Source: Rhodobacter sp.
GTDB taxonomy: Bacteria > Pseudomonadota > Alphaproteobacteria > Rhodobacterales > Rhodobacteraceae
NCBI GenBank assembly: GCA_026708635.1
Contig: JAPOUP010000204.1
Coordinates: forward strand, 1-35,652
DNA: 35,652 nt
Reading direction: 5' to 3'
Translations under genes and position numbers: made by a program
The notes under the pieces: generated by a model
What the model was told of the DNA's origin: nothing
What the model saw: the letters and a program-made list of their open reading frames with translations, nothing else
Databases searched by the model: none
In this document: positions 1-8,611 of the stretch, piece after piece
How the letters are laid out: every line of letters starts with the position of its first letter
How positions within the stretch are numbered: position 1 is the first letter of the stretch

Positions 1-1271
1 AGGTACATGGAGTAGCGCGACATTCCGAAACAGAAAATGAAGAACAGGAGCGCGATGAAGGCGAATAGCTCCCAGTAGATTCCATTCCAGGCCGTATCGG
101 CGCGGATCGCGTTTGTCAGACCGATCGGATCCAGAAGCGCGATAATCGATACCAGAGTGGTGTCCTTGAAAACGCCGATGAACGTCGAGACGATCCCCGG
201 AATCGAGATCTTCAGTGCCTGCGGCATGATGATCAGCCGCTGGCTCTGCCAGTAATCAAGGCCGAGCGAATCAGCCCCCTCGTACTGGCCTTTCGGCAGC
301 GCCGCCAACCCGCCCCGGATCACCTCCGCCATATACGCCGCCGCAAACAGCGTCACCATTATCATAACCCTAAGGATAATGTCGAAATCCGTGCCCGGGG
401 GCATGAATATGTTCAGCAGCGTTGAAGCGACGAACAGCAATGTGATCAACGGCACCCCACGGATGAATTCAATAAAACCCACACAGAGGCCCTTGACCAC
501 AAGCAGGTCTGACTGGCGGCCAAGCGCAAGGCAGATCCCCAATGGCAATGAGCAGCCTATCGCGACAACACCGATCAGGATCGATAGCATGAATCCACCG
601 AACACCCGACTCTCAACCGACTCGAGAGCTATGGGAACCAGATCCTGAAACGCGCTGGAGACCGGGCCGGTAAGGTAAATCCACCAGAAAACCGACAGAG
701 CGATGGCGCTGAGGAAAGCGCCGAGCGATCCGATTCGCGCCTCAAGCGCTCGGTAAGCCACCCAGCCGACCGCAAACCCGGCGGCAACCGCGACAAATAC
801 CCAGACGGTACCGCCCCACATCAGCCACGGCAAAAGAAATGGATATACGGCGGTCAGATAAAACAGCCGTCTGGGAACCTCGGGAAACAGAACCGGCGCT
901 ATCGCCAACAGGAGAAGAACGAATGCCAGGATCGGCCGCCAGTACTGCTCGGACGGATAGAAACCGAACAGGAGCTGCAGCCATCTCTCCCTAATGACCC
1001 CCCAGCAGGCATGTCCATGTGCATCGCCCCAGGTGGCTTTAATGATCTCACGGCATTCGCTGAGCGAGTCGGCAACCCACACCGACTGGAGAATCCATGG
1101 AATCACTCCCTCAAGAACATAATAGATAAACGCGATGGAAACGGCGGTCAGAAGCGCGTTCTGCCAGTTCGAGAACAAATTCTCCCGCAACCATCCCAGA
1201 AACCCCACCGACGTCGGCGGCGGTGACCGTTCCGGCAGCATATCGCGGCGGAAGAAGGACGTTTCGTTCAT
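1..1271 (-). CDS. bztC: Amino-acid ABC importer permease, BztC/AapM type (3' end cut by window edge)
   Basis: Inner-membrane permease of a polar amino-acid (glutamate/glutamine/aspartate/asparagine) ABC importer. The reading frame opens at 1271 with MNETSFFRRDMLPERSPPP and stays open to the left edge, so at least 423 residues are present; Rhizobium AapM is shorter, R. capsulatus BztC is similar in length. Several hydrophobic segments are visible (for example LLFGFYPS through LLLLAIAPVLF and AIALSVFWWIYLTG). The permease EAA-type loop is seen as LPKGQYEGADSLGL, followed by RLIIMPQALKISIPGI, which contacts the ATPase. The start lies one base after the bztB stop codon, so translation is probably coupled. 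The ATPase gene (bztD/aapP) would be expected beyond the left edge. Family is clear; exact substrate range is inferred from the family. Confidence 0.9.
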   Translation of the reverse strand, partial: MNETSFFRRDMLPERSPPPTSVGFLGWLRENLFSNWQNALLTAVSIAFIYYVLEGVIPWILQSVWVADSLSECREIIKATWGDAHGHACWGVIRERWLQLLFGFYPSEQYWRPILAFVLLLLAIAPVLFPEVPRRLFYLTAVYPFLLPWLMWGGTVWVFVAVAAGFAVGWVAYRALEARIGSLGAFLSAIALSVFWWIYLTGPVSSAFQDLVPIALESVESRVFGGFMLSILIGVVAIGCSLPLGICLALGRQSDLLVVKGLCVGFIEFIRGVPLITLLFVASTLLNIFMPPGTDFDIILRVMIMVTLFAAAYMAEVIRGGLAALPKGQYEGADSLGLDYWQSQRLIIMPQALKISIPGIVSTFIGVFKDTTLVSIIALLDPIGLTNAIRADTAWNGIYWELFAFIALLFFIFCFGMSRYSMY

Positions 1272-1272
1272 T

Positions 1273-2544
1273 CTATCGCTCCACCAGTTTCACTGTCCTG
1301 TTGTACCAGTTCATTACCGCCGATATGCACAGGCTGATCCCAAGGTATACAAGCATCAGAAGAAGCACGCATTCCAGTTCCCGACCCGTCTGGTTTAGGG
1401 TGATCCCACCCAGAGTGCCGGTCAGATCCATGTATCCAACCGCGATCGCCAGGGAACTGTTCTTCGTAAGGTTCAGGAACTGAGAGATCAGTGGTGGGAT
1501 AATCACCCGAAGCGCCTGCGGGAGAATCACCAGCGACATGATGCGGTTGGACCGCAGTCCAAGCGCGCTCGCCGCCTCCGTTTGACCCTTGGATATCGCC
1601 AGTATGCCGCCCCGAACGATCTCCGCGATGAAAGCCGCTGTATAGAGCGACAGGGAAAGCCACAGAGCGATCAGGGAATTCCTCAGATGCGTGCCTCCCG
1701 TGAAGTTAAAACCCTTGAGTTCCGGGTAGCCCAAGTGGAAACCCAGGGCCACCAGGACGGCAACGGTCGGACCGAAAAGCAGACCCGTTGTGACGTGCCA
1801 TGTTACTGGCCGCTCACCGGTGAGCTCCTGGACACGCTTTGCGCGGCTCAGGTTCCAGCGGACGGTAAGGATGCTCGCGGAAAGAACGGCCAGAATCAGG
1901 AATAGGTCCAGCGATACGGCAAACCGCAGACTGCTCTCACCAAGTAGATACACCTCCCCGAGGCTTCGGGAAAACAGAGGCTCGGGAATGTAGACGCCCC
2001 GGTTGGTTATAGCGACTGAATCGAACAGCGCCATGGTGGCCGCCGGATCCTCCCCGCGGAAATCGGACGGTTTCGGGAGACTTTCTATGAGAATCGCAAG
2101 CGCAAGGACAATCCACAGAAGCACCGGCACATTACGGAACATTTCGACGTAGACGGCCATGATCCGGGCGACCAGCCAATTGCGGCTCAGGCGCAAAACT
2201 CCGACCACCACCCCAACCACGGTCGCGGTGACGCACCCCAATACCGCAACCAGAAGGGTGTTGAGCAATCCCAGAAACGACGCCCTCAGATGGGTATCGC
2301 GCGACGTGTATTCCAGAAGCCTCTGGTTGATGTCGTAGCTTGCCGGGTCACGGAAAAAACCGAAGTCAACCGGTTTGCCAAGAGTCGCTAGATTGACGAT
2401 CGTATTGTTGATGAGCCAAGCCGCGAGAAGCATAAACCCCATCAATGCGACACACTGTATCGTCAGCGAACGATACCTTGTATCGTAAATCAGCATGCTC
2501 AGACGAAACGTCGGTTCCTTTGGAGGATCGGTGAACGTCGTCAT
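1273..2544 (-). CDS. bztB: Amino-acid ABC importer permease, BztB/AapQ type
   Basis: First inner-membrane permease of the polar amino-acid importer; pairs with BztC to form the channel. The protein is 423 aa from MTTFTDPPKEPTFRLSM. That start is preferred over an in-frame ATG at 2685 because GGAAGG stands just upstream of 2544 and the extra 47 residues look non-coding (they cross the hairpin after bztA). An N-terminal membrane segment (SLTIQCVALMGFMLLAAWLI), the long periplasmic insert typical of AapQ/BztB, and the EAA loop SKGQTEAASALGLRSNRIMSL followed by ILPQALRVIIPPLISQ are visible. It lies 109 bp downstream of bztA and 1 bp upstream of bztC. Length agrees with BztB of Rhodobacter. Confidence 0.92.
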   Translation of the reverse strand: MTTFTDPPKEPTFRLSMLIYDTRYRSLTIQCVALMGFMLLAAWLINNTIVNLATLGKPVDFGFFRDPASYDINQRLLEYTSRDTHLRASFLGLLNTLLVAVLGCVTATVVGVVVGVLRLSRNWLVARIMAVYVEMFRNVPVLLWIVLALAILIESLPKPSDFRGEDPAATMALFDSVAITNRGVYIPEPLFSRSLGEVYLLGESSLRFAVSLDLFLILAVLSASILTVRWNLSRAKRVQELTGERPVTWHVTTGLLFGPTVAVLVALGFHLGYPELKGFNFTGGTHLRNSLIALWLSLSLYTAAFIAEIVRGGILAISKGQTEAASALGLRSNRIMSLVILPQALRVIIPPLISQFLNLTKNSSLAIAVGYMDLTGTLGGITLNQTGRELECVLLLMLVYLGISLCISAVMNWYNRTVKLVER

Positions 2545-2616
2545 ATGGCCTTCCTGCCCGAACCGAACAGACGTGGCCCCGGAGCCCGGCCTGTCGAACG
2601 GCACAATCGGTTTGGC

Positions 2617-2645
2617 GCCGGGGCGTGGGCAGGCCCAGCCCCGGC
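2617..2645 (-). other. Intercistronic hairpin between bztA and bztB
   Basis: On the minus strand an 8-bp perfect stem (GCCGGGGC paired with GCCCCGGC, 2617-2624 and 2638-2645) encloses a second short stem (TGGG/CCCA). It begins 8 nt after the bztA stop. No U-run follows, so it looks like an mRNA-stabilising or attenuating structure rather than a full terminator. Such hairpins after binding-protein genes commonly leave the binding protein in excess over the permeases; that role is inferred here. Confidence 0.6.
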
Positions 2646-2653
2646 TCTCAAAA

Positions 2654-3673
2654 TCACCTGAACGGAGGCGAGTAAAGAAGCCCACCTTCGGTCCATTGCG
2701 CGTTCAGGCCGCGCGCAAGGCCGATCGGAGTGTTTTCGCCAATATGTCTCTCGAACAGTTCGCCGTAGTTGCCAACCGCCGAGATGGCCTTAACAGCCCA
2801 ATCGGAATCAAGGCCGAGCATTTCGCCGAGATTGCCTTCCGTGCCAAGAAGTCGGTTGATCTCGGGATTGTTGCCCGCCGCGGATGCCATCTCACTGACG
2901 TTGGCTGAGGTCACGCCGAGCTCCTCGGCCGTGATGAGCGCATTTAGCGTCCAACGTACGATGTCTGCCCACACGTCGTCGCCGTGCCTGACCAACGGGC
3001 CAAGCGGCTCCTTGGATATGATTTCCGGCAGGATAACGTGATCGTCCGGCGCGTCAAACGATGCGCGTGTCGCGGCCAGTCCCGAAGCGTCTGTAGTGTA
3101 TACATCGCACGCACCAGCCAGGTATTGCTGCCGCGCTTCGGCATTCGTTTCAATCGGAACCGGCTCGTAGTTGATGTTGTTGACGCGGAAGAAGTCAGCC
3201 AGGTTAAGCTCGGTCGTCGTTCCCGTCTGGATGCAGACGGTCGCGCCGTCCAGATCCCTGGCGGAGGCTACGCCGAGCCCTCTGGGAACCATGAAGCCCT
3301 GACCGTCGTAATAGTTGACGCCAAGAAAGGTGAACTTGAGGTCCACATCGCGCGAGAACGTCCAGGTCGTATTGCGGACAAGCAGGTCAATTTCGCCGGA
3401 GGCAAGGGCGGTGAAACGTGTCTTTCCGGTGGTCGAAACGAACTCCACAGCCATCGGATCTCCGATAACGGCAGCCGCGACAGCCCGGCAAAGCCCGACG
3501 TCAAATCCATCCCAGTTGCCATTCGCGTCAGGCGCGGCAAAACCCACGAGACCCGTATTTGTGCCGCAGTTCAACTTACCACGCGCCATTACGTCATCCA
3601 TCGTGGCCGCACTGGCGGCACCCGCGGCGACACCAGCCGCGGCGATAGCTCCCAAAATCAGCGATTTGCGCAT
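2654..3673 (-). CDS. bztA: Amino-acid ABC importer periplasmic binding protein, BztA/AapJ type
   Basis: Periplasmic solute-binding protein that captures polar amino acids (glutamate, glutamine, aspartate, asparagine in characterised Bzt/Aap systems) and delivers them to BztB/BztC. The protein is 339 aa. A classic signal peptide is seen (MRKSLILGAIAAAGVAAGAASA, cleavage near residue 22), then TMDDVMARGKLNCGTNTGLVGFAAPD and the family-3 binding-protein fold, including the conserved stretch GFDVGLCRAVAAAV. The start at 3673 is chosen over the longer frame from 3799 because AGAAGGAACGG stands upstream and the signal peptide begins here. First gene of the operon, about 125 nt downstream of the promoter at 3799-3827. 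Confidence 0.95.
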   Translation of the reverse strand: MRKSLILGAIAAAGVAAGAASAATMDDVMARGKLNCGTNTGLVGFAAPDANGNWDGFDVGLCRAVAAAVIGDPMAVEFVSTTGKTRFTALASGEIDLLVRNTTWTFSRDVDLKFTFLGVNYYDGQGFMVPRGLGVASARDLDGATVCIQTGTTTELNLADFFRVNNINYEPVPIETNAEARQQYLAGACDVYTTDASGLAATRASFDAPDDHVILPEIISKEPLGPLVRHGDDVWADIVRWTLNALITAEELGVTSANVSEMASAAGNNPEINRLLGTEGNLGEMLGLDSDWAVKAISAVGNYGELFERHIGENTPIGLARGLNAQWTEGGLLYSPPFR

Positions 3674-3798
3674 ATTTCCGTTCCTTCTCTCTGGTTTATC
3701 GATCTCCACCCAGAAACGACCCGAAGGACCTGCCCCAAGCGGAATCTTCAACAGGACGGACTTCAACCCGGAATAGGCCGAATTCTGTCCATTGGTCA

Positions 3799-3827
3799 AT
3801 TTTATGTGACTCTCGCCAGTTTTTCAA
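3799..3827 (-). promoter_or_regulatory. Promoter for the bztABC operon
   Basis: On the minus strand TTGAAA (3822-3827) and TAAAAT (3799-3804) are separated by exactly 17 bp, five of six matches to sigma-70 consensus in each box. It is in an A/T-richer patch of an otherwise GC-rich spacer and leaves a leader of about 125 nt before the bztA ATG at 3673. Confidence 0.7.
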
Positions 3828-4186
3828 GGCTTCGTTACAGATTCCACAGTCAGAAACAACATCCGATGAGCTTGAAGCAGGCGTTTGGCGGCGCATTGTG
3901 ATGATGCCGCGAGTCAGCCAGATAGCGGTGACAATCCCGGTGGTCGGATCGGGAAGCCACCGTTCCCAAAGGGCATCGCCACCTGATCCTGTCGGCAGAG
4001 GCCGGACGATACGCCGGGGAAAGGCGGACAGGGCCACCGCAGGACGCCCGAGTTCAACGTAGACGTTCCACCGCGCTCGACCTCCCTTACAGGCATCGGA
4101 CAGGGTGGAAAGGAATCGGAAGGACTTTCCGGGCATAGTCGCCGGAGCGACGATCAGGGACCGAACCGCCCACCAGCCCACCGCCA
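3828..4186. other. Gene-free spacer upstream of the bzt promoter
   Basis: No convincing gene. A 170-aa open frame covering 3696-4208 on the minus strand runs through the bzt promoter and leader and resembles no family I know; I treat it as chance. No other structure was recognised apart from the hairpin at the right end. Confidence 0.5.
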
Positions 4187-4220
4187 CCGATCCGGAATTC
4201 CCCGCCATCTTCCGAATCGG
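4187..4220 (-). terminator. Hairpin directly after the ATP12 gene; possible operon end
   Basis: CCGAT (4187-4191) pairs with ATCGG (4216-4220) and CGGA (4193-4196) pairs with TCCG (4211-4214), with one mismatch between the two stems. It abuts the stop codon of the ATP12 gene. There is no U-tract on the minus strand, so terminator function is uncertain; it could equally protect the 3' end. Confidence 0.4.
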
Positions 4221-4931
4221 TCAGCGACGGGCCAACGCAAGGAATATAGCGGCCTGCAGGAACGCCAGGCGCTTACGTGAAGCTTCATGAGACGCTTCCA
4301 CATCCTCACCCCATCGCTCGACCTGCCAATCCTCATCGATTCTCGAAGATATCCACAATGAATCAGGAGACCGATGACCGTCATTGACGGCGAGTCCAAT
4401 TACCAGCGAACCGGAAATACTCACGAGATCGTACATTGCCGTCAGTTCGAACGGGGTCATCGCGTCCAATGGAGCGCGCAGTGCCTTCAATGTCCCGAAT
4501 GGCTGCGGGCGGTGAATCACGCCCTCAACCGGAAAGAGACGCACTCCGAACCTTTCACTTACCCAGCCAAGAAGCGGATCCCAGGCGGAGTTCTGTCGTT
4601 TCACCAGGCCTTCCGGCTCCACCGCCCTGTAGCACGTCAGATCCGTGTCCGCATAGGCCGCCAGCATCTCGGCGACCTCGGAAACCCGATGGGATACATT
4701 GTCAATCGCCGAGTTGGCGGATTTTGTCACCGGCATGGTTTCGGGGTCAATGACCTGACCCTGAGCGTTCCACTCTTCCGCGACCGCCTGCGCCATCGCC
4801 GCTGTCGGAAGAACCATGGGTGCCTTGGCTGGCGTGCGGACGGGATGACCGTCAAGATGGATCGTGAATCCATTCCCGGAATTGACGGTCCGCGCGACAT
4901 CCCAGAATCGGTTGGCTTTCCAATCGGTCAT
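4221..4931 (-). CDS. ATP12-family F1-ATPase assembly chaperone
   Basis: ATP12-family chaperone, 236 aa, which in mitochondria binds free F1 alpha subunit during ATP synthase assembly; the bacterial members are thought to do the same in the cytoplasm. Visible hallmarks are the N-terminal strand FTIHLDGHPVRTPAKAP, the segment AVAEEWNAQGQVIDPETMPVTKSANSAID, and the later AMYDLVSISGSLVIGLAV. The start ATG at 4931 overlaps the preceding pseudouridine synthase stop as ATGA, implying coupled translation. In the Rhodobacterales order I remember, a HAD-family hydrolase gene lies between these two; none is present here. Last gene of the rarA-crcB-rlu-ATP12 group. Confidence 0.93.
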   Translation of the reverse strand: MTDWKANRFWDVARTVNSGNGFTIHLDGHPVRTPAKAPMVLPTAAMAQAVAEEWNAQGQVIDPETMPVTKSANSAIDNVSHRVSEVAEMLAAYADTDLTCYRAVEPEGLVKRQNSAWDPLLGWVSERFGVRLFPVEGVIHRPQPFGTLKALRAPLDAMTPFELTAMYDLVSISGSLVIGLAVNDGHRSPDSLWISSRIDEDWQVERWGEDVEASHEASRKRLAFLQAAIFLALARR

Positions 4932-5974
4932 ACCGCGCGGAATGGATCGATAGGCACATCCCGCACAGGCCAGTCCAGCAAATTCCAGGTTCGGAGCATA
5001 TGGTCCGGAAGCGGCGCGACCAGGGTCAGCATATCCCGTTTCAACGGATGCGGGAATCGCAGCATTCGGGCATGAAGGTGAAGTTTGCGACTGAATCCAC
5101 CTCCGAGGTACGGTCCCCTTCCACCGCTTCCGACGGCTTGATCCGAACCGCCGTATTTTCCGTCACCGATGATCGGATGACCCAGTTCCGCCATATGGGC
5201 ACGTAGTTGATGGGTGCGACCTGTCACTGGCTCCATCGCGACCCACGCAACCCGTCGGGAAAGGCGCGCAAGCACGGCATAATCCGTCACGGCGCGCTTC
5301 GCTCCATCGGTCGAACCGACCTGTGAGGCCGGTATGCAACGCATTCTCTCTCCTTGCCCCGCCTTTCCGCGTCCCGGCGACTTTACCAAGCCGTAATTCA
5401 CCGAACCGACCGAGGGAGCGGGCACACCCGTGACGGCGGACCAGTATATCTTCCGCACCTCTCCGGTTCGAAAGGCCGCGGCGAGAGCGGCCGCGGCCCG
5501 CCGCGTCCGGGCAAGAAGCAGAACACCCGACGTATCCCTGTCGAGACGATGCACTAACCGGGGCTTCTCCCCTTTCCCGAACCGCAGCGCTTCTGCCAGC
5601 CCGTCCACATGGCGAACCTGCCGACTGCCGCCCTGCGTCGGGAGTCCGGGGGGTTTGTTGATGGCGAGCATATCATCGTCGCGGTAGATCACCGCGCCGC
5701 GGATCATGCGAACGTCGGAATCGAGCAACCCCTCCCGAGCGCCTCCGCGGCCCGTGACAAACCCTTCATCCGGAAGCGGCGGAAACCGTATGGCCTGGCC
5801 CGGGCCAACGCGGGTCGCCGGTTTTACCCTGCCCCCGTCAACCCTGATTTCACCCTTTCGGCAAAGCCTCTCGACCCAAGCCTGGGGAACATGTGGAAAC
5901 CGCCGCCGGAGCCAGCGGTCAAGCCGCTGTTCGGTCTCGTCGTATCCGACAGTGACCGTAAGAACGCCAGTCAT
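4928..5974 (-). CDS. rluC: RluA-family 23S rRNA pseudouridine synthase (RluC-like)
   Basis: Pseudouridine synthase acting on large-subunit rRNA, 348 aa. The N-terminal S4 RNA-binding domain spans roughly residues 15-65 (RLDRWLRRRFPHVPQAWVE, then RKGEIRVDGGRV). The catalytic domain holds the RluA signature HRLDRDTSG at residues 142-150, with D145 as the expected nucleophile, and the later motif GRTHQLRAHMAELGHPIIGD. The S4 plus RluA layout fits RluC or RluD; RluC is preferred from gene neighbourhood in related bacteria, not from a decisive residue. Both ends overlap neighbours by ATGA (crcB upstream, ATP12 gene downstream). Confidence 0.88.
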   Translation of the reverse strand: MTGVLTVTVGYDETEQRLDRWLRRRFPHVPQAWVERLCRKGEIRVDGGRVKPATRVGPGQAIRFPPLPDEGFVTGRGGAREGLLDSDVRMIRGAVIYRDDDMLAINKPPGLPTQGGSRQVRHVDGLAEALRFGKGEKPRLVHRLDRDTSGVLLLARTRRAAAALAAAFRTGEVRKIYWSAVTGVPAPSVGSVNYGLVKSPGRGKAGQGERMRCIPASQVGSTDGAKRAVTDYAVLARLSRRVAWVAMEPVTGRTHQLRAHMAELGHPIIGDGKYGGSDQAVGSGGRGPYLGGGFSRKLHLHARMLRFPHPLKRDMLTLVAPLPDHMLRTWNLLDWPVRDVPIDPFRAV

Positions 5975-6348
5975 GCGGACAGCGCCCTGGCGGCAGCGAG
6001 ACCCGAAACGATTCCCACAAGCGACAGCGATACCGACGCCAGAACATACGCCGCGGCGAGACCCGCCTGTCCACGCTCGTAAAGCGTCATCGCGTCAAGG
6101 GAAAACGCCGAGAAGGTGGTGAATCCTCCCAATACCCCCGTAATCAGAAACGGTGAAAGCTTCATCCCGTTCAACTGACCAAGCGCCACTACCAGAACGC
6201 CCATCAGGAACGAGCCCGTCACGTTGACCGTCAACGTTCCCCAAGGAAAACCGCCCCCCCCCAAGCGTAATGCGGTAACACTGACCAGATAACGCCCGAC
6301 CGCGCCGAGCGCGCCGCCAAGCGCCACCTGCAGGAGTGTGGGCCACAT
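5971..6348 (-). CDS. crcB: Fluoride exporter, CrcB/FluC family
   Basis: Small inner-membrane dual-topology fluoride channel, 125 aa, four membrane segments. Signatures are GGALGAVGRY (residues 11-20), GTLTVNVTGSF (37-47, with the pore Asn at 42) and GGFTTFSAFS (74-83, phenylalanine-box region). The start at 6348 (MWPTLLQVALGG) is preferred: GGGAGA stands upstream and homologues begin there. An alternative ATG at 6384 would overlap the rarA stop as ATGA and add 12 residues; coupling could make it used. No fluoride riboswitch fits, because only 32 bp separate it from rarA. Confidence 0.92.
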   Translation of the reverse strand: MWPTLLQVALGGALGAVGRYLVSVTALRLGGGGFPWGTLTVNVTGSFLMGVLVVALGQLNGMKLSPFLITGVLGGFTTFSAFSLDAMTLYERGQAGLAAAYVLASVSLSLVGIVSGLAAARALSA

Positions 6349-6380
6349 AATGGAATCTCCCGTTAGCGGCGACCCAAGTG

Positions 6381-7697
6381 TCATTGAGCCCGCCGGCTGG
6401 CACGCAGTTTGGCGAAGTAATCCAGGCGTTTCCTCAGTTCCCTTTCATATCCCCTTTCGACCGGACGATAGTAGGCTCCACGTTCCATTCCGTCGGGAAA
6501 ATAGTTCTGGCCGCTGAATGCTTCCCGTTCGTCATGGTCGTAAGAATAACCTTCGCCATACCCCTGATCCTTCATCAATCGTGTCGGCGCGTTCAGGATG
6601 TGCTTCGGAGGGGTCCGACTGCCCGTCGACTTCGCCGCCGCGGCAGCGCCCGCCAACGCCACATACACGGAGTTGGATTTCGGCGCGAGCGCCAGATAAA
6701 TGATCGCTTGGGCCAGCGCCAGGTCACCCTCCGGACTTCCCAACCGCTCGTAGGTTTCCCATGCGTCGAGGCAAACGCGCTGCGCCTTTGGATCGGCCAA
6801 TCCGATGTCCTCGACCGCCATACGGGTGACGCGGCGCGCGAGATAGCGGGGATCCTCACCGCCCTTCAGCATGCGCGCCAACCAATAGAGCGCCGCGTCC
6901 GGATCGGAACCCCGCACGGACTTATGAAGTGCCGAGATCAGGTTGTAGTGTGCATCACCGGATTTGTCGTACTGACTTGCCCGACGCTGGAGCCTGCCGG
7001 CCAAAGCATCGCAACTGAGTGGTTCATCCACTGTCCAGGCGGCGATCTGCTCAACAAGGTTAAGAATTGCCCGCCCGTCACCATCCGCCAGTTCCAGAAG
7101 ACTTCGCCGGGCTTCCGCGGTCAGGGGAAGTTCCTCATCAATCGACCGCTCCGCACGCTTGACCAGACGTTCCAGATCAACGGGACCAAGACGATGGAGC
7201 ACCATTACCTGCGCCCGCGACAACAGCGCTGCGTTGAGTTCGAAGCTCGGGTTTTCCGTCGTGGCGCCGACCAGCAGAATCGTACCATCTTCCATATACG
7301 GCAGGAAACTGTCTTGCTGCGCTTTGTTGAAGCGGTGGATTTCATCGACGAACAGCAGCGTACCCCGGGCGTTCGCGCGGCGATGGCCAGCCTCCTCGAA
7401 GATCCGCTTCAGTTCCGCAACTCCCGTGAATATGGCGCTGATCTGGACAAACCGCAGTTCTGTTTCATCGGCAAGAAGGCGGGCGATCGTGGTTTTTCCG
7501 ACACCGGGTGGTCCCCAGAGGACAAGCGATGTCAACGTACCGGAGGCCAACATGACTCCCAACGGGGCATCGACGCCAAGTAGGTGATCCTGGCCTATGA
7601 CCTCGGAGAGTTTCGTGGGGCGCAGTCGGTCGGCCAGGGGGCGGGCGGCGGCGTTACCCGTCGAGAGTTCCGGCGTGGTTCCAAACAGATCGGCCAT
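6381..7697 (-). CDS. rarA: Replication-associated recombination protein A (MgsA/WRNIP1 family AAA+ ATPase)
   Basis: AAA+ ATPase that acts at stalled replication forks and single-strand DNA, 438 aa. Walker A GPPGVGKT is at residues 62-69, Walker B LLFVDE at 114-119 followed by IHRFNKAQQD, and sensor-1 GATTENP at 144-150. The C-terminal part holds the RarA-specific helical domain (AHYNLISALHKSVRGSDPDAALYWLARML) and the tetramerisation region (APKSNSVYVALAGA). The Shine-Dalgarno match before 7697 is poor, but the N-terminus MADLFGTTPE matches family members. First gene of the group that continues into crcB. Confidence 0.96.
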   Translation of the reverse strand: MADLFGTTPELSTGNAAARPLADRLRPTKLSEVIGQDHLLGVDAPLGVMLASGTLTSLVLWGPPGVGKTTIARLLADETELRFVQISAIFTGVAELKRIFEEAGHRRANARGTLLFVDEIHRFNKAQQDSFLPYMEDGTILLVGATTENPSFELNAALLSRAQVMVLHRLGPVDLERLVKRAERSIDEELPLTAEARRSLLELADGDGRAILNLVEQIAAWTVDEPLSCDALAGRLQRRASQYDKSGDAHYNLISALHKSVRGSDPDAALYWLARMLKGGEDPRYLARRVTRMAVEDIGLADPKAQRVCLDAWETYERLGSPEGDLALAQAIIYLALAPKSNSVYVALAGAAAAAKSTGSRTPPKHILNAPTRLMKDQGYGEGYSYDHDEREAFSGQNYFPDGMERGAYYRPVERGYERELRKRLDYFAKLRASRRAQ

Positions 7698-8015
7698 GCG
7701 CCGACGATATTTGCCAACCGCGCGGGACGAAAGGGTGAATCAGGCGCAACCGACCCGGAATTCCGCCCTAAGGACTCGCCCGCGGTTCCGTAAGGGAAAT
7801 CGCTTCCCTCGATCAACGATAGGCGGATGTTTCCCGGCCGGTCGTCGGATAACCTTCACGCCCGGAACAATGGGGTCATCCGCGTATCGCGGATCCTACA
7901 TGGCTGACAGCCAGATTCCGGCAGCCGTGCCCCGCGTTCAGCCCCGACGGACGCACATCATAAGGCGGACAGCATGTCGCCCGGCCGGGAGCCGGCGTTA
8001 TAACGGAACCGGCCC
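7698..8015. other. Gene-free spacer between rplQ and rarA with two inverted repeats
   Basis: No gene recognised in 318 bp. A perfect 6-bp inverted repeat AGGGAA/TTCCCT with a 5-nt loop lies at 7793-7809, about 95 bp upstream of rarA. GCCGG/CCGGC at 7991-8013, around the palindrome CGTTATAACG, begins 2 nt after the rplQ stop and may mark the end of the alpha operon, though no U-tract follows. No clear rarA promoter was found. Some relatives carry a serine protease gene here; none is visible. Confidence 0.5.
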
Positions 8016-8450
8016 TTAGAAGGCTCCCGGGGTCGACGGCTCCGCCGCCAGCTCGGTTACGCGGCTCCTGTCCGCCGCGCCCTTGGCGTCCGGATCACGG
8101 TCGACGAACTCAATGACGGCCATCGGTGCCATGTCGCCATAGCGGAATCCCGATTTGAGGACGCGGACGCAGCCCCCGTTCCGGTCCCGGTAACGCGGTG
8201 CGAGAACGTCAAACAGCTTTGTCACGTGCCGATGCTGCTTGAGTCGACTCGCGACCTGGCGCCGGGCATGAAGATCTCCACGCTTTCCGAGCGTTACAAG
8301 CTTTTCGACCACCCGTCTCAGCTCCCTGGCCTTGGGCAACGTTGTACGTATCTGCTCGTGCTCGATCAGGGATCCAGCCATATTGGCGAAGAGCGCCTTT
8401 CGGTGCTCATGGGTTCGGTTCAAGCGGCGATATCCGCTGGCGTGGCGCAT
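8016..8450 (-). CDS. rplQ: 50S ribosomal protein L17
   Basis: Large-subunit protein L17, 144 aa; sits near the polypeptide exit tunnel. The diagnostic N-terminus [28 protein letters not shown] and the conserved [21 protein letters not shown] are present. The C-terminal tail ([21 protein letters not shown]) is variable, as usual in alphaproteobacteria. Last gene of the alpha operon; 161 bp separate it from rpoA, a gap that carries two inverted repeats. Confidence 0.97.
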   Translation of the reverse strand: MRHASGYRRLNRTHEHRKALFANMAGSLIEHEQIRTTLPKARELRRVVEKLVTLGKRGDLHARRQVASRLKQHRHVTKLFDVLAPRYRDRNGGCVRVLKSGFRYGDMAPMAVIEFVDRDPDAKGAADRSRVTELAAEPSTPGAF

Positions 8451-8494
8451 AGTCTCGATCCTCCATCATCGTTACGTTCCGTCAACGAACATTT

Positions 8495-8509
8495 CCGGGT
8501 CATTCCCGG
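8495..8509 (-). other. Intercistronic hairpin, rpoA-rplQ spacer (proximal to rplQ)
   Basis: Perfect 5-bp stem CCGGG/CCCGG around a 5-nt loop, 45 nt before the rplQ start. Function unknown; see the finding on operon hairpins. Confidence 0.5.
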
Positions 8510-8569
8510 TTACCGTTGGACCCGCACCGTTATCCTGCCATACCGACAGCGTGAACCAGGTCCGGCCAC

Positions 8570-8596
8570 CCGGATAATTCCCCTGGCAATATCCGG
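8570..8596 (-). other. Intercistronic inverted repeat just after rpoA
   Basis: Perfect 7-bp arms CCGGATA (8570-8576) and TATCCGG (8590-8596) separated by 13 nt, starting 15 nt after the rpoA stop. No U-tract. Candidate RNA-processing, stabilising or partial-termination structure that would set the rpoA to rplQ ratio. Confidence 0.55.
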
Positions 8597-8611
8597 ATCG
8601 GGGCCACCCGT

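Noticed and set aside
3696..4208. 170-aa minus-strand open frame upstream of bztA
   Set aside because: It runs through the bzt promoter and leader, shows no family likeness or good ribosome-binding site, and its composition looks like translated spacer.
6349..6384. Fluoride riboswitch or longer crcB start
   Set aside because: Only 32 bp separate rarA from crcB, too little for the riboswitch; the 6384 ATG gives residues not seen in homologues, though coupling keeps it possible.
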